This document shows, in pieces, positions 1-7,242 of a stretch of 27,472 nt of DNA. The position numbers and the translations under genes were made by a program. The notes under the pieces were generated by a model. That model saw nothing but the letters and a program-made list of their open reading frames with translations. It made no database searches and had not been told where the DNA came from. The DNA lies in the NCBI GenBank assembly GCA_937892345.1, contig CALAGF010000332.1, positions 1 through 27,472 of the forward strand. The letters run 5' to 3'. The stretch comes from an uncultured Rhodocyclaceae bacterium. GTDB lineage: Bacteria > Pseudomonadota > Gammaproteobacteria > Burkholderiales > Rhodocyclaceae. Positions within the stretch are counted from its first letter, which is position 1. The number at the start of each line of letters is the position of its first letter.

Positions 1-7
1 TGTTTTG

Positions 8-397
8 ATGCGAATGAACAGCCGCGCCCTACCTACGGCACGCGATCTGGCACTGCTCGAGATGCCGAGTATCGACAGTCAGATGCCAGTCCAATTCGCC
101 AATGGCACGCAGTGGCACAGTCTGGAATGCGAGTGCCGATCCTGCGGAAAGGTTCTGCCAATCGGGCAGGTGCGAGGCGCAATCACCCGACAGACAGCCC
201 ACATGGCAACGATGGAGGCCGTGGGGGTCTGTCACGACTGCAAACTACTCACCCGCTTTGTTTACCGTCTGCACGACGATATGCGTATGACTGGCCCGCG
301 TCAGGATGGCTGGCATACTTGGGGAGGCCAGCAGACTGGCCTCATACAGCGCCTGAAACGATTACTCGGGATTGGAGGACGATTCAAAACAGGATAG
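8..397 (+). CDS. small two-CxxC (zinc-ribbon-like) protein
   Basis: About 129 residues. It carries two Cys pairs, CRSC near residue 44 and CHDC near residue 76, spaced as in a zinc ribbon, and ends with a conserved-looking tail around HDDMRMTGPRQDGWHTW followed by a basic RLKRLLG segment. I do not know its function; a nucleic-acid or protein-binding role is only inferred from the Cys pairs. The start is uncertain: TTG at 5, ATG at 8 and ATG at 14 are in frame, the frame is open to the window edge, and no ribosome binding site is visible, so the gene may begin further left. Its last 36 bases overlap the end of the convergent membrane-protein gene. A decayed relative with nearly the same C-terminus lies at 15537-15701, so this is a family with more than one copy on the element. 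Confidence 0.75.
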   Translation: MRMNSRALPTARDLALLEMPSIDSQMPVQFANGTQWHSLECECRSCGKVLPIGQVRGAITRQTAHMATMEAVGVCHDCKLLTRFVYRLHDDMRMTGPRQDGWHTWGGQQTGLIQRLKRLLGIGGRFKTG

Positions 398-1072
398 CAA
401 CCGTCGAGGCGCCTTGAGAATATCGAGATAAACCAAGGCACCGTAGAGCATCAGGCCGGCACACCAGAAAACGACGAATCGGGTTTTAAAATAGGGCCAG
501 ATGCCAACGATCATGTCGTCCAACATGATGTTGTGCCAGATGTCGAACTCCTGCACCCAAGGGAAGGACACAATGAGCGCCCAGCACATGATTGCAAGTC
601 CTGCGACGCCGATCAGGACGCCCGCTTTTTCATAGGGTTTCAAGCCGTTCTCCTGAGAATGACGCCGGTCACGTAAGACCCGGTCTGCAACAACAAAGAG
701 CACCAGGAAGGCAAGCACCACGTAAATAAGGGTTCTGTTCTTGGTGCTGGCCCGTCGTTCTCGGCTGGCAAAATCGTCCGCAAGCTCTTCGATTGTCTTT
801 TGTATTGCTTCGTCCCGCTCTTCAGCCTCTCGCTTCGCACCTTCAACAGCCTCGTCAATGGTGTCTTCAAGCTCCTCCTTCAACTCATCCAGCCCATTCT
901 GCTGTCGATCTAACTCAGCGATGCGCATGCGGTGTTGCATCTCCGCCATTTCCGCCTGAATGCTGTTCGCCGCAGGATACACGGGTAAGCTCCCGCGCTG
1001 CTCGTAGGAGGACTGCGAGAAAGCTGACCACGTCGCAACGGACAGGCAAAGCATGGCGATGATCCGCTTCAT
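362..1072 (-). CDS. secreted-signal, coiled-coil, multi-TM membrane protein, unknown function
   Basis: About 236 residues from the ATG at 1072, chosen because it opens with a clean signal-like sequence (MKRIIAMLCLSVATWSAFSQ). Longer in-frame starts up to 1168 would bury that signal. After the signal comes a highly charged Glu/Lys/Arg/Gln-rich stretch (about residues 40-105) that looks like a coiled coil, then three hydrophobic segments near 114-131, 149-166 and 195-213. The layout suggests an inner-membrane protein with an extracytoplasmic coiled coil. I do not recognise the family. It overlaps the convergent small zinc-ribbon-like gene by 36 bp. Upstream, a TGCTATATA sequence on the minus strand near 1190-1200 is a possible extended -10 element, without a good -35. 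Confidence 0.7.
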   Translation of the reverse strand: MKRIIAMLCLSVATWSAFSQSSYEQRGSLPVYPAANSIQAEMAEMQHRMRIAELDRQQNGLDELKEELEDTIDEAVEGAKREAEERDEAIQKTIEELADDFASRERRASTKNRTLIYVVLAFLVLFVVADRVLRDRRHSQENGLKPYEKAGVLIGVAGLAIMCWALIVSFPWVQEFDIWHNIMLDDMIVGIWPYFKTRFVVFWCAGLMLYGALVYLDILKAPRRLLSCFESSSNPE

Positions 1073-1235
1073 TGTGTTTGTGCTCCATCGGACTGGCGAA
1101 GCATGGACGGAGTTTGACTGGATGGACACCCAACGATGCTCTTGGGCAACGCGCTTCCAACCCGGCACGCCGTCGATTTAATTGCCACCAGTATATAGCA
1201 CACCTCGGAAGCGCAGCACTGGCGCAGGTGGCGGT

Positions 1236-2993
1236 TCAGGCTGCATGTCGCACTGCCCAATTCGGATTGGATGCTGCGGCGAGTCCTGAGCGTTCCTTGA
1301 AGGTTGAGCGGCGCAAAATGGCGTCAACCCTGCCTTCAAAACCTCGAGCCAGTTGCAGAAAGCCATAGCGCGCATACAGCCGGTATTCGTAGCCCGCGCA
1401 ATTACCATCAGCCAAGCGCTGCGAAGCGTGGCCATGCCATGCGTCGAGATGTTCGTCCATCTCGAACATCAGGAACAAGGACGCGCCTTCCTCGTCAATG
1501 GTGAACTGTGGCGCCGTATTCACGTCACTGACAGTGAGCACCTCGCCGCCCGACTTCACCTCTCGGGTGCCCATGCAGCCATCGCCGCCGAAGGCCTCCG
1601 TCAAAACGTCCCGCAAGCCATCAAAGGGCCCCGTGTTGTCGTCGACGGCGCCGACCCAAACACGCCGTCCAGATGGGACAGGGAAGCGCTCAAACGCAGG
1701 AACCGTCGGGATTTGGTAGCGCTTTCCGGCCTGGATCTCGCGCCACAAGGCAAACGCTGTAAAGGGTCGGTGTAAGCCGTATAGCGACCACATGGCCGAA
1801 ATGGCAAAGAGTGCCTGCAAGCTGACAATCTGGAAGCGTGGCGCGATGCCCAGGGCGCCTGCAGCGGCGGCCTCGTCCGCATCAATCGAGAGAGCGTAGG
1901 AAAGCATTTCCTTCAACATGGGAGGGCTGTAGCCATCGATCCCGTGCATCAGGAAGCCCTCGGCATCAATCGTTTTGCCAAGGATTGAGCGACGCGACGC
2001 ATCCCAGTAGGTATTGGCCAGGAAGGTGCGGAAATCCGCCAAAGGCTTCATGTAGGCGTTATGCGGCTGCAGGACCATATTGTTCATGGATCTATCATCC
2101 TGAACAGCCAGGCAGCACCAGCAGCCGGTTCTCGCACCGCAGGCCGGCCTGTCCTGTGCCGTTTCGCCCAGACCGACATAGCACTCTCCGGCACTGTCCC
2201 GATAGATCTCAAGTACGTCCTCGAAACTCGAATAGGTCGTCTCGAGCTGGTTGGCGCATAGCCCAAGGTAGGTAAAAACCTCGTCAGCCGTCCAATCAAG
2301 GATAGGTGCCAGGGCGACATTGGCATCGACACTGGTATTCACGATGGCATCGCTGCGTTCTGCCCGTTTCTTGACGTTCGCGGCGCGCGTAACGCTTTCG
2401 TCTGCCCTGACACCCGTGACCTGAACCACGAACTGGCCTTTCGCCAGATTGTTGCTGCCGAGCAGATGGCGACGCAGCCGTCCCATTGGCTCAATTTTGT
2501 AGGAGGTGGTGCAATCCCGCTTGCTACCCGCCATCGAGGGCAGGGCGCGGCCGCCGAACACACTGACGGCAAACTCGTTGGCCAACGAGGGCGACGCAAG
2601 ATGCACGGTGCCTGGCAGGCCATGGGTGCTGATCCACGCACGCACCTTGGCCATCTCACTGCTGACGAGTTGCTCAATGCGCGGGTTTTCGACCTTGGTG
2701 GACGCCGTCATCACCACGAAAGGCTGCACATGCGTACCTCGGGCGACCGCTTCTGCGGCGGCCGACAGGGCAAGGCCCAGGACGCAGCTCGAATCCTTCC
2801 CGTAGCTGACGGCAAAGCTCGTGCGGTAGTGAGTCATCAGCCAGCCCAGGACCGCCTTGGCGCGACGAATACGGTCCTCGATCTCGAGATCAGGCATCGC
2901 CAGAATGTCAGCGGGCGCTTCGCTCAGGACATAGGGCACAAAGGCCGCCGGCGAGTTGTTTGAGGCCGCAGTGAATAACGAAAGCTGGTTCAT
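1236..2993 (-). CDS. DndC-like PP-loop sulfurtransferase / PAPS reductase family protein
   Basis: 585 residues. Residues 63-69 (SYGKDSS) form a PP-loop for ATP pyrophosphatase chemistry. CTTSYKIEP (161-169) and VTGVRADESVTRA (192-204) match the conserved Cys/Lys and Arg-Asp blocks of the PAPS reductase superfamily, and CGARTGCWCC (285-294) followed by DDRSMNNMV and a PLADFRTFL segment strongly resembles DndC, the enzyme that activates sulfur for DNA phosphorothioation. Known DndC proteins work with a cysteine desulfurase, DndD and DndE; none is visible here. The C-terminal ~250 residues are unassigned. The substrate is therefore open: DNA, nucleotide or RNA thiolation are all possible. The ATG at 2993 faces the divergent secreted-protein gene at 3095 across a 101-bp gap. 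Family call is firm, specific role is not. Confidence 0.85.
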   Translation of the reverse strand: MNQLSLFTAASNNSPAAFVPYVLSEAPADILAMPDLEIEDRIRRAKAVLGWLMTHYRTSFAVSYGKDSSCVLGLALSAAAEAVARGTHVQPFVVMTASTKVENPRIEQLVSSEMAKVRAWISTHGLPGTVHLASPSLANEFAVSVFGGRALPSMAGSKRDCTTSYKIEPMGRLRRHLLGSNNLAKGQFVVQVTGVRADESVTRAANVKKRAERSDAIVNTSVDANVALAPILDWTADEVFTYLGLCANQLETTYSSFEDVLEIYRDSAGECYVGLGETAQDRPACGARTGCWCCLAVQDDRSMNNMVLQPHNAYMKPLADFRTFLANTYWDASRRSILGKTIDAEGFLMHGIDGYSPPMLKEMLSYALSIDADEAAAAGALGIAPRFQIVSLQALFAISAMWSLYGLHRPFTAFALWREIQAGKRYQIPTVPAFERFPVPSGRRVWVGAVDDNTGPFDGLRDVLTEAFGGDGCMGTREVKSGGEVLTVSDVNTAPQFTIDEEGASLFLMFEMDEHLDAWHGHASQRLADGNCAGYEYRLYARYGFLQLARGFEGRVDAILRRSTFKERSGLAAASNPNWAVRHAA

Positions 2994-3094
2994 GTCGTTG
3001 TCCGGTCAGGTAGTGCGACCAGCTTCGCAAAACCCGAGCACTCGATCCGGAAAACCTGCTATTCCAAGAGCAAGTGCAGTGCCATAATCATGGC

Positions 3095-3517
3095 ATGAAG
3101 AGTCTCGCTTACATCCTCATGTGCTTCGCTTCCATCGCATCGGCGCAGAACTATTACGATGCCGATGTAGCGCATCCGTTATCACACGGCAATTCCGTAA
3201 GCTATGTCACCGATGGCAACCCGGCATCCGTTACGGACGCGCCACCAACCCGGGCAGACAGCACAAAGTCGTCAAGTCTTACGCCGAATACGACGGCAGG
3301 AGTGAAGACGGCCGTCCGCGAACTTGAAGCTGGTATCGATGAACTCAAGGGCTATTCGGTGGACATGGCGGCGCACCTGCAACAGAACGGCCTCACGGGT
3401 TTCATCGAAATGCCCAAGCCCCTCACCGACAAGGGAACAGCAATCGGGAGCCGTATTGGCAAAAGTATTCAGGCCATTGGGGATGGCGTTCGCCAGGATA
3501 TGGTGCCAGCCAAATAG
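3095..3517 (+). CDS. small secreted protein, unknown function
   Basis: About 140 residues starting MKSLAYILMCFASIASAQ, a typical Sec signal peptide with probable cleavage after SAQ, so a periplasmic or exported product. The mature part is Ser/Thr/Pro/Asp-rich and then helical (ELEAGIDELKGYSVDMAAHLQQNG). No family recognised. An alternative GTG start at 3074 would add seven residues before the signal; ATG at 3095 is preferred. No Shine-Dalgarno is seen, and a CATAAT hexamer sits at 3083-3088 immediately before the ATG, so a very short or absent leader is possible. It is followed after 8 bp by the small membrane-protein gene, suggesting a two-gene envelope operon. Confidence 0.7.
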   Translation: MKSLAYILMCFASIASAQNYYDADVAHPLSHGNSVSYVTDGNPASVTDAPPTRADSTKSSSLTPNTTAGVKTAVRELEAGIDELKGYSVDMAAHLQQNGLTGFIEMPKPLTDKGTAIGSRIGKSIQAIGDGVRQDMVPAK

Positions 3518-3525
3518 GAAAAGTC

Positions 3526-3819
3526 ATGCAAACAACAGAGCCAACCGACGTCAGCCCGCAGGGCGACGACTCACTGACGAAAATGGAGGAGGCTACCGAC
3601 GTGTTGGCAAAGGTGACACGGATCGTGGCCACCGCGGCTGCCGGCGGCGCGGTGCTCGCAGCGCCCAGCGGCCTGACAGCAATCGGTGTATCGATCGGCT
3701 TGATCGGTGCGCCGCTGGTTGTCACGGCAGCACCTTTTTTGATTGGTGTCGCGGGAGGTGCAGCCGCACTGTCAGCGGGCACCTCGCTATACGGTAAATA
3801 CAAACGCCGCCGGCGTTAA
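3526..3819 (+). CDS. small Ala/Gly-rich membrane protein
   Basis: 97 residues. An acidic hydrophilic N-terminus (about 1-30) is followed by a long Ala/Gly/Val/Ile-rich hydrophobic stretch (about 33-88) that can form two transmembrane helices, and a basic tail (KYKRRRR) that would stay cytoplasmic. The ribosome binding site is AGGAAAAG just before the ATG. It is 8 bp downstream of the secreted-protein gene and its stop codon overlaps by 4 bp the stop of the convergent KfrA-like gene. Function unknown; a small glycine-rich hydrophobic protein could be a membrane anchor, a pore-like peptide or a partner of the preceding secreted protein, and the sequence does not decide between these. Confidence 0.7.
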   Translation: MQTTEPTDVSPQGDDSLTKMEEATDVLAKVTRIVATAAAGGAVLAAPSGLTAIGVSIGLIGAPLVVTAAPFLIGVAGGAAALSAGTSLYGKYKRRRR

Positions 3820-4751
3820 TCGCCTGTGCCCCCAGGGCTCTTGGGGCCGGTGCTAGCTTTTTTCTCACTGGCCACTGGCTTCGGCGTTTTTGGCTGCTTA
3901 TCCCGCAGCAGAAGTTCGCGCTGTAGCGACTGTTCGCGTACTGCCGCATCGAGCGCAATCTGCTGACTTTGCGCCTGGACGCGGCAAGACATCAGATCGC
4001 TGGCCAACTGTTTGTTCTCTGTGCGCAATTGGTCGATGGTGGTGCGTCCTTGAGCAAGGTCCGTGCGTGCAAGCTGGTGCGCGTTTTCGGCAGCAGATTG
4101 CAGCGCCTGCGCCTTTGCCAAGGCGGCTCCCTGGTCGCGCAGTTCTTTGGTCATCGCGTCGATGCGCTCATGCGCCTTGTCCAGTGCGAGCTGCAGATCC
4201 GGGATGCCGTCGAGTTTGAGGGTCAGGGTGGCGATATCGATGGTGTTCGCACGATCCTTGTCACGCAACAGCGTCAAATCCTCTTCCAGACCTGCAATCT
4301 GCGCGAGCAATCGTGTCTGTGCGGCTTCGTTTGCCGCGTTCGCTGCCGTCAGACTGGAGGTGAGCGCCGCATTTTCTTCCCGCAATTTGATGATCTGCTG
4401 TTGTGCGAGTTCCAACGCCTCGGTCGCACTGGTCGATTCGACCAGCACCCCTTCGATGCTGGCTGACTGGTCTGCCAACCTGGCCTGCATCAATGCCTGT
4501 GCCTCATAGACCAGCTTGTTGATTTCCAGCCGCAGATTTTGAATAAGCGAGTTGGGGACCTCGATCTGTGGCACAGCAGAGCTACCGACCCGCGATTCGT
4601 GTTCGCGTAGCGCGTTGAGCACGGTGGTATTCGAACCCCCGAGCTTGGCGCGCAACTGGTTGACCGTTGGTGTCTTGTTGGGATCGAGCGCCTTGATCTC
4701 CTGGTAAGCGGCCACGAACTGTTCGGGGGTAAATGCAGCGGGTTTTGCCAT
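3816..4751 (-). CDS. KfrA-like coiled-coil DNA-binding protein
   Basis: 311 residues. The N-terminal ~60 residues (FTPEQFVAAYQEIKALDPNKTPTVNQLRAKLGG in part) match the KfrA N-terminal DNA-binding type: a predicted helix-turn-helix with the TVNQLRAKLG and TTVLNALREH segments. Residues ~80-285 are an almost unbroken Ala/Gln/Glu/Leu coiled coil, and the tail is a low-complexity Lys/Pro/Ser region. KfrA proteins of broad-host-range plasmids are autoregulated and polymerise through the coil, affecting partition and stability. A perfect 15-bp inverted repeat lies 25 bp upstream of the start, as expected for an autoregulatory operator. GAGGAG precedes the ATG. Its presence argues for plasmid or integrative-element backbone DNA. 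No ParA or replication initiator is visible in the window. Confidence 0.85.
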   Translation of the reverse strand: MAKPAAFTPEQFVAAYQEIKALDPNKTPTVNQLRAKLGGSNTTVLNALREHESRVGSSAVPQIEVPNSLIQNLRLEINKLVYEAQALMQARLADQSASIEGVLVESTSATEALELAQQQIIKLREENAALTSSLTAANAANEAAQTRLLAQIAGLEEDLTLLRDKDRANTIDIATLTLKLDGIPDLQLALDKAHERIDAMTKELRDQGAALAKAQALQSAAENAHQLARTDLAQGRTTIDQLRTENKQLASDLMSCRVQAQSQQIALDAAVREQSLQRELLLRDKQPKTPKPVASEKKASTGPKSPGGTGD

Positions 4752-4775
4752 GGCGACTCCTCAATGATAATCAAG

Positions 4776-4810
4776 ATAACGTAACGTAATTTACCATTAC
4801 GTTACGTTAT
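4776..4810. promoter_or_regulatory. perfect 15-bp inverted repeat, probable KfrA-like operator
   Basis: ATAACGTAACGTAAT (4776-4790), a 5-bp spacer TTACC, then its exact reverse complement at 4796-4810. Each arm also contains the tandem unit AACGTAACGTAA, so the site has both dyad and direct-repeat character. It lies 25 bp before the KfrA-like start codon, the position expected for an autoregulatory operator; KfrA proteins are known to bind long palindromes overlapping their own promoter. Confidence 0.75.
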
Positions 4811-4964
4811 TGACTATAGCGTCACGGTCGCCCATTGACAGGCAAGGTCCATCACCATAAGATCTGAACACCCTGCGAACCGGGTCAAGGTTCGAATTTC
4901 AGCCGGCAACGGCTCACGGCTTGAGTAACAAGCCGTTTCGCCCTCGGGGCGTCAGTGATGCGTT

Positions 4965-5054
4965 ATGAAGTACATCACTATTAAGATCATTACGATCAGT
5001 TTTGGGTCATCAATCATGTTCGGCTCCTTTCGTCGATGGCGCCGAATCGAATGA
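4965..5054 (+). CDS. possible 29-residue hydrophobic/basic peptide
   Basis: ATG at 4965 opens MKYITIKIITISFGSS, followed by a basic FRRWRRIE tail and a TGA at 5052. The hydrophobic-then-basic design resembles small membrane peptides, including some type I toxins, but no good Shine-Dalgarno is present and such a short frame can occur by chance. It sits in the 509-bp gap between the KfrA-like gene and the next PP-loop gene, which otherwise holds inverted repeats. A weak GTGATG...CATCAC dyad overlaps its start. Confidence 0.2.
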   Translation: MKYITIKIITISFGSSIMFGSFRRWRRIE

Positions 5055-5098
5055 CCCGGCACCCGGTATAGCGCCAATTCCCGTTTTTTGACAAAAAG

Positions 5099-5140
5099 CG
5101 CATTGACGCACGCTTATCTGCCTGAGCGTGCGTCAATGCG
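5099..5140. repeat. perfect 16-bp inverted repeat (large hairpin or dyad site)
   Basis: CGCATTGACGCACGCT (5099-5114), a 10-nt loop TATCTGCCTG, and the exact reverse complement at 5125-5140. It is flanked by T runs (GTTTTTTGAC before; GGTTTTTCGAG after) so it could terminate transcription in either direction, or act as a cruciform or protein-binding dyad. It lies in the gene-poor stretch 4811-5260 between the divergently oriented KfrA-like and PP-loop genes. Confidence 0.7.
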
Positions 5141-5180
5141 TCGGTCGCAACCGGTTTTTCGAGTGATCGAGAACGCCCGT

Positions 5181-5256
5181 GCTGAGCGCTATCAGCATCT
5201 ATCAACCCGTTGGGGCCATCCCTGACGGGATAGCTCCTGTCTTTTCAGAAAGGAGC
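5181..5256 (+). promoter_or_regulatory. hairpin leader with a possible SD-sequestering stem before the PP-loop gene
   Basis: Three successive stems: GCTGA/TCAGC (5181-5196); CCCGT/ACGGG (5206-5229, with an inner GGG/CCC); and GCTCCT (5233-5238) pairing with AGGAGC (5251-5256), which contains the Shine-Dalgarno of the gene at 5261. The last stem would hide the ribosome binding site, so translation may be controlled. This is the first of a series of hairpin leaders in 5.2-11 kb. Confidence 0.5.
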
Positions 5257-5260
5257 AATC

Positions 5261-6625
5261 ATGGATATGCACGAACCCAATCGGTTTGCCGGCCTGCAGT
5301 ACGCAGTCCCAGGCAACGTCGAGACTGATGTGTACATCTGTCCTCTCAGCGGTGGCGCAGACTCAACCGTCCTCGCGCTACTGCTTAAACAGCTCGCACC
5401 CCACGTCCCCTGGCGCTATGTCTTTACGGACACCGGCGCTGAGGAAATCGAAATCTACGAGCAACTGGATCGCCTTGAAGCAATCCTCGGCCCAATTGAA
5501 CGCCTGTCCGGTAAATCGCTTTGGGAGGTCATCGCCGATTTTGGCTCGTTCCTTCCTTCGCCCACCGACCGCTACTGCACCCGCATCCTCAAACTGAAAC
5601 CTTTCCAGCAGTGGGTAGGGCAGTTTAAAGGCCGGCAGAAGTGGATCGCAGTCGGTATCAGGGCTGACGAACCGACCCGCCTCGCGTTCACGATCGACGA
5701 GTGCGAAACCATCATGCCGTTGCTGGATCTCGGCATCACACGCGACTGGGTGTATGACTACCTGGTGAAGACGCTGGGCATTCCGAAAAGCTACAAAACC
5801 CGTAGCCGATCAGGATGCACTGTCTGTCCGTACCAAACCGTGCAAGAGCTGACTGGGCTGCTGCAACGCAACCCAACAGACTTCGCCAAAGGCGCAGCTT
5901 GTGAAAAGCTGTCCGTAACGGACAGTCAGCGGCACCCGCCTGGTGTTGCACTTTGGCAGGACACCACAGCCTCGGCGAACTGGTTAAGTCTACCGGCACC
6001 TGATCACGAACAAGTGATTGAGGCCGGTCGCATTGCCAAAGCTGCAGATCTGTTCGGGCGGCGCATCTTCGTTGCCGGCGAGTTCTTCTACGCCGGCATG
6101 CCAGGAATGCAGCCCTTCATTTGGCATCAGCGCGTCATCACCTTCAGCCCTACCTTGCAAGGCATCAAAAAGCAGCTTGATGGTCGCTATCAGCACTTGC
6201 TATCCACAGCGGAAGTTCACGGCATGGATAGCGAAGATGTACGACGCGATGCACGCTTTGCGATCTGGTACATCCAGTTGCCCGCGCATGTGTTTGACCC
6301 GGATGGCCCACGCTCCGTTACGGACGGTGAACGTTCGTACACATGGCATGCGGGCAAGTCTTACCGGCAAATTGCGCATGTGATCTCCTGGGCGACGCGT
6401 GTATTGCATGCTGAATACGAGCGCCGTCTGGCAGACAGTAACCCGCCACTCATGTCGGTAAAGCACGAGTGGAAGGCACTGGCGCAGGAAACACTTGCTG
6501 AAGCAAAAGCCTCCCTTGGCGATGTATTGCTTAGCCAGTGGTATCAGCCCACAGAGAAGATTCATGAACCTGAGACCGAGTTGGAGATGTTGCGCCAAAC
6601 ACCGTGTCCCATGTGCCAGATCTGA
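5261..6625 (+). CDS. PP-loop ATPase, PAPS reductase/DndC-like family protein
   Basis: 454 residues. The PP-loop is LSGGADST (29-36), followed by FTDTGAE (55-61), the Cys-containing block RYCTRILKLKP (104-114), VGIRADEPTR (131-140) and a CxxC pair in SGCTVCPYQ (184-192). This order is typical of PAPS-reductase-like proteins of phages and mobile elements, related to but clearly different from the 585-residue DndC-like protein at 1236-2993. True sulfate-assimilation PAPS reductases are about 240-270 residues; the extra C-terminal ~240 residues here are unassigned and end in another CxxC (CPMC). Likely chemistry is adenylation followed by sulfur transfer or reduction; the substrate is unknown. 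The start is supported by AAGGAG 6 bp upstream. It leads a plus-strand series of small genes. Confidence 0.85.
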   Translation: MDMHEPNRFAGLQYAVPGNVETDVYICPLSGGADSTVLALLLKQLAPHVPWRYVFTDTGAEEIEIYEQLDRLEAILGPIERLSGKSLWEVIADFGSFLPSPTDRYCTRILKLKPFQQWVGQFKGRQKWIAVGIRADEPTRLAFTIDECETIMPLLDLGITRDWVYDYLVKTLGIPKSYKTRSRSGCTVCPYQTVQELTGLLQRNPTDFAKGAACEKLSVTDSQRHPPGVALWQDTTASANWLSLPAPDHEQVIEAGRIAKAADLFGRRIFVAGEFFYAGMPGMQPFIWHQRVITFSPTLQGIKKQLDGRYQHLLSTAEVHGMDSEDVRRDARFAIWYIQLPAHVFDPDGPRSVTDGERSYTWHAGKSYRQIAHVISWATRVLHAEYERRLADSNPPLMSVKHEWKALAQETLAEAKASLGDVLLSQWYQPTEKIHEPETELEMLRQTPCPMCQI

Positions 6626-6639
6626 TCTGTTTTCAATCA

Positions 6640-6670
6640 CCCCATAAGGGAGCGTTCCGCCCTTACGGGG
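6640..6670 (+). promoter_or_regulatory. GC-rich hairpin leader
   Basis: CCCCATAAGGG pairs with CCCTTACGGGG (one A-C mismatch, 10 of 11 pairs) around a 9-nt loop. It starts 14 bp after the stop of the PP-loop gene and ends 31 bp before the next ATG. No U tract follows, so a leader structure fits better than a terminator. Confidence 0.55.
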
Positions 6671-6701
6671 GGACTCTCCCAATTTACGAGAAGGAGCAGT
6701 C

Positions 6702-7043
6702 ATGAGCATCATCACCACGATCGGATTGTGCAAACAGAAGATGTCCCCGGCAGGCTGGGCACTCTTTTGCGCGCACAAGAAGGCGGACACGCTCGAGCCG
6801 TACGATCCGGAGACCTGTACGGATGCAGAGGAAGTATTTCTATCCAATCTGGAAGCGTTGCAATACAGCTACGGTCATGGCCGCGGCGAACCCATTGCAC
6901 GGATCAGTATCTTCAAGATGAAGGGCGCGATCCGTCACTGTGGAAAGGGTGTGGCCAAGTTTTCCTACAGCCTCCTCTTTCTGCGCGATGACGGCCTCGG
7001 CTGGATTGAGCAACGTCATCGCTTTGCCTTCGGAAGCGACTGA
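6702..7043 (+). CDS. hypothetical 113-residue protein
   Basis: Good ribosome binding site (AGAAGGAG) 6 bp before the ATG. The sequence is a soluble, mixed alpha/beta-looking protein with several Cys and aromatic residues (KMSPAGWALFCAHKKAD, LQYSYGHGRGEPIARIS, KFSYSLLFLRDDGLGWIEQRHRF). No signal peptide or membrane segment, and no family that I can name. Its TGA overlaps the ATG of the next small gene (ATGA junction), indicating translational coupling. It has the hairpin leader at 6640-6670 and belongs to the run of small accessory genes that follows the PP-loop enzyme. Confidence 0.7.
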   Translation: MSIITTIGLCKQKMSPAGWALFCAHKKADTLEPYDPETCTDAEEVFLSNLEALQYSYGHGRGEPIARISIFKMKGAIRHCGKGVAKFSYSLLFLRDDGLGWIEQRHRFAFGSD

Positions 7044-7219
7044 TGATGGCCGCAAGCTGGGTCATCAAGGAAAGGGCCACAGGGAAGGTGTTGTTTGAAA
7101 CTTTCAGCGCCACGATTCCTGAGCGCTTGAACAAGGAGCGGTACGAAGCTGTACCAATTCTTGAGCACCTTGCCGCGCTTAACCGCCCGCAGGCAATTCC
7201 ATCCACGGCGCTCCCGTAA
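7043..7219 (+). CDS. 58-residue conserved-type accessory protein
   Basis: Starts at ATG 7043 (or 7046), overlapping the preceding stop codon as ATGA. The product reads WVIKERATGKVLFETFSAT, then RLNKERYEAVPILEHLAALNR, a pattern of small proteins (a domain of the form W-x-I-x-x-x-x-T-G-x-V-x-F-E-T-F ... YEAVPILEHL) that I have seen in phages and integrative elements, always without known function. The coherent pattern and coupling to the upstream gene make it a real gene despite its size. About 58 residues, no membrane segment, no Cys. Confidence 0.75.
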   Translation: MMAASWVIKERATGKVLFETFSATIPERLNKERYEAVPILEHLAALNRPQAIPSTALP

Positions 7220-7242
7220 CTAGGCAGCGCTACTACTCAACT

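Noticed and set aside
4885..4925. GGTTCGAATTTC resembling a tRNA T-loop
   Set aside because: The bases on either side do not form a T stem, and no acceptor, D or anticodon arms can be drawn.
5014..5205. 63-codon minus-strand open frame
   Set aside because: It runs through the perfect 16-bp inverted repeat, has no ribosome binding site and no recognisable sequence pattern.
1236..6625. A complete Dnd phosphorothioation operon
   Set aside because: Only DndC-like proteins are present; no DndB, DndD, DndE or DndA/IscS homologue can be seen in the window.
6640..6670. Reading the leader hairpins as intrinsic terminators
   Set aside because: Most lack a following T run and sit immediately before a ribosome binding site; the true terminators at 8372-8400 and 11489-11519 look different.
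6200..6847. 215-codon minus-strand open frame across the PP-loop gene end
   Set aside because: Overlaps two supported plus-strand genes and their leader hairpin; no motif or SD.
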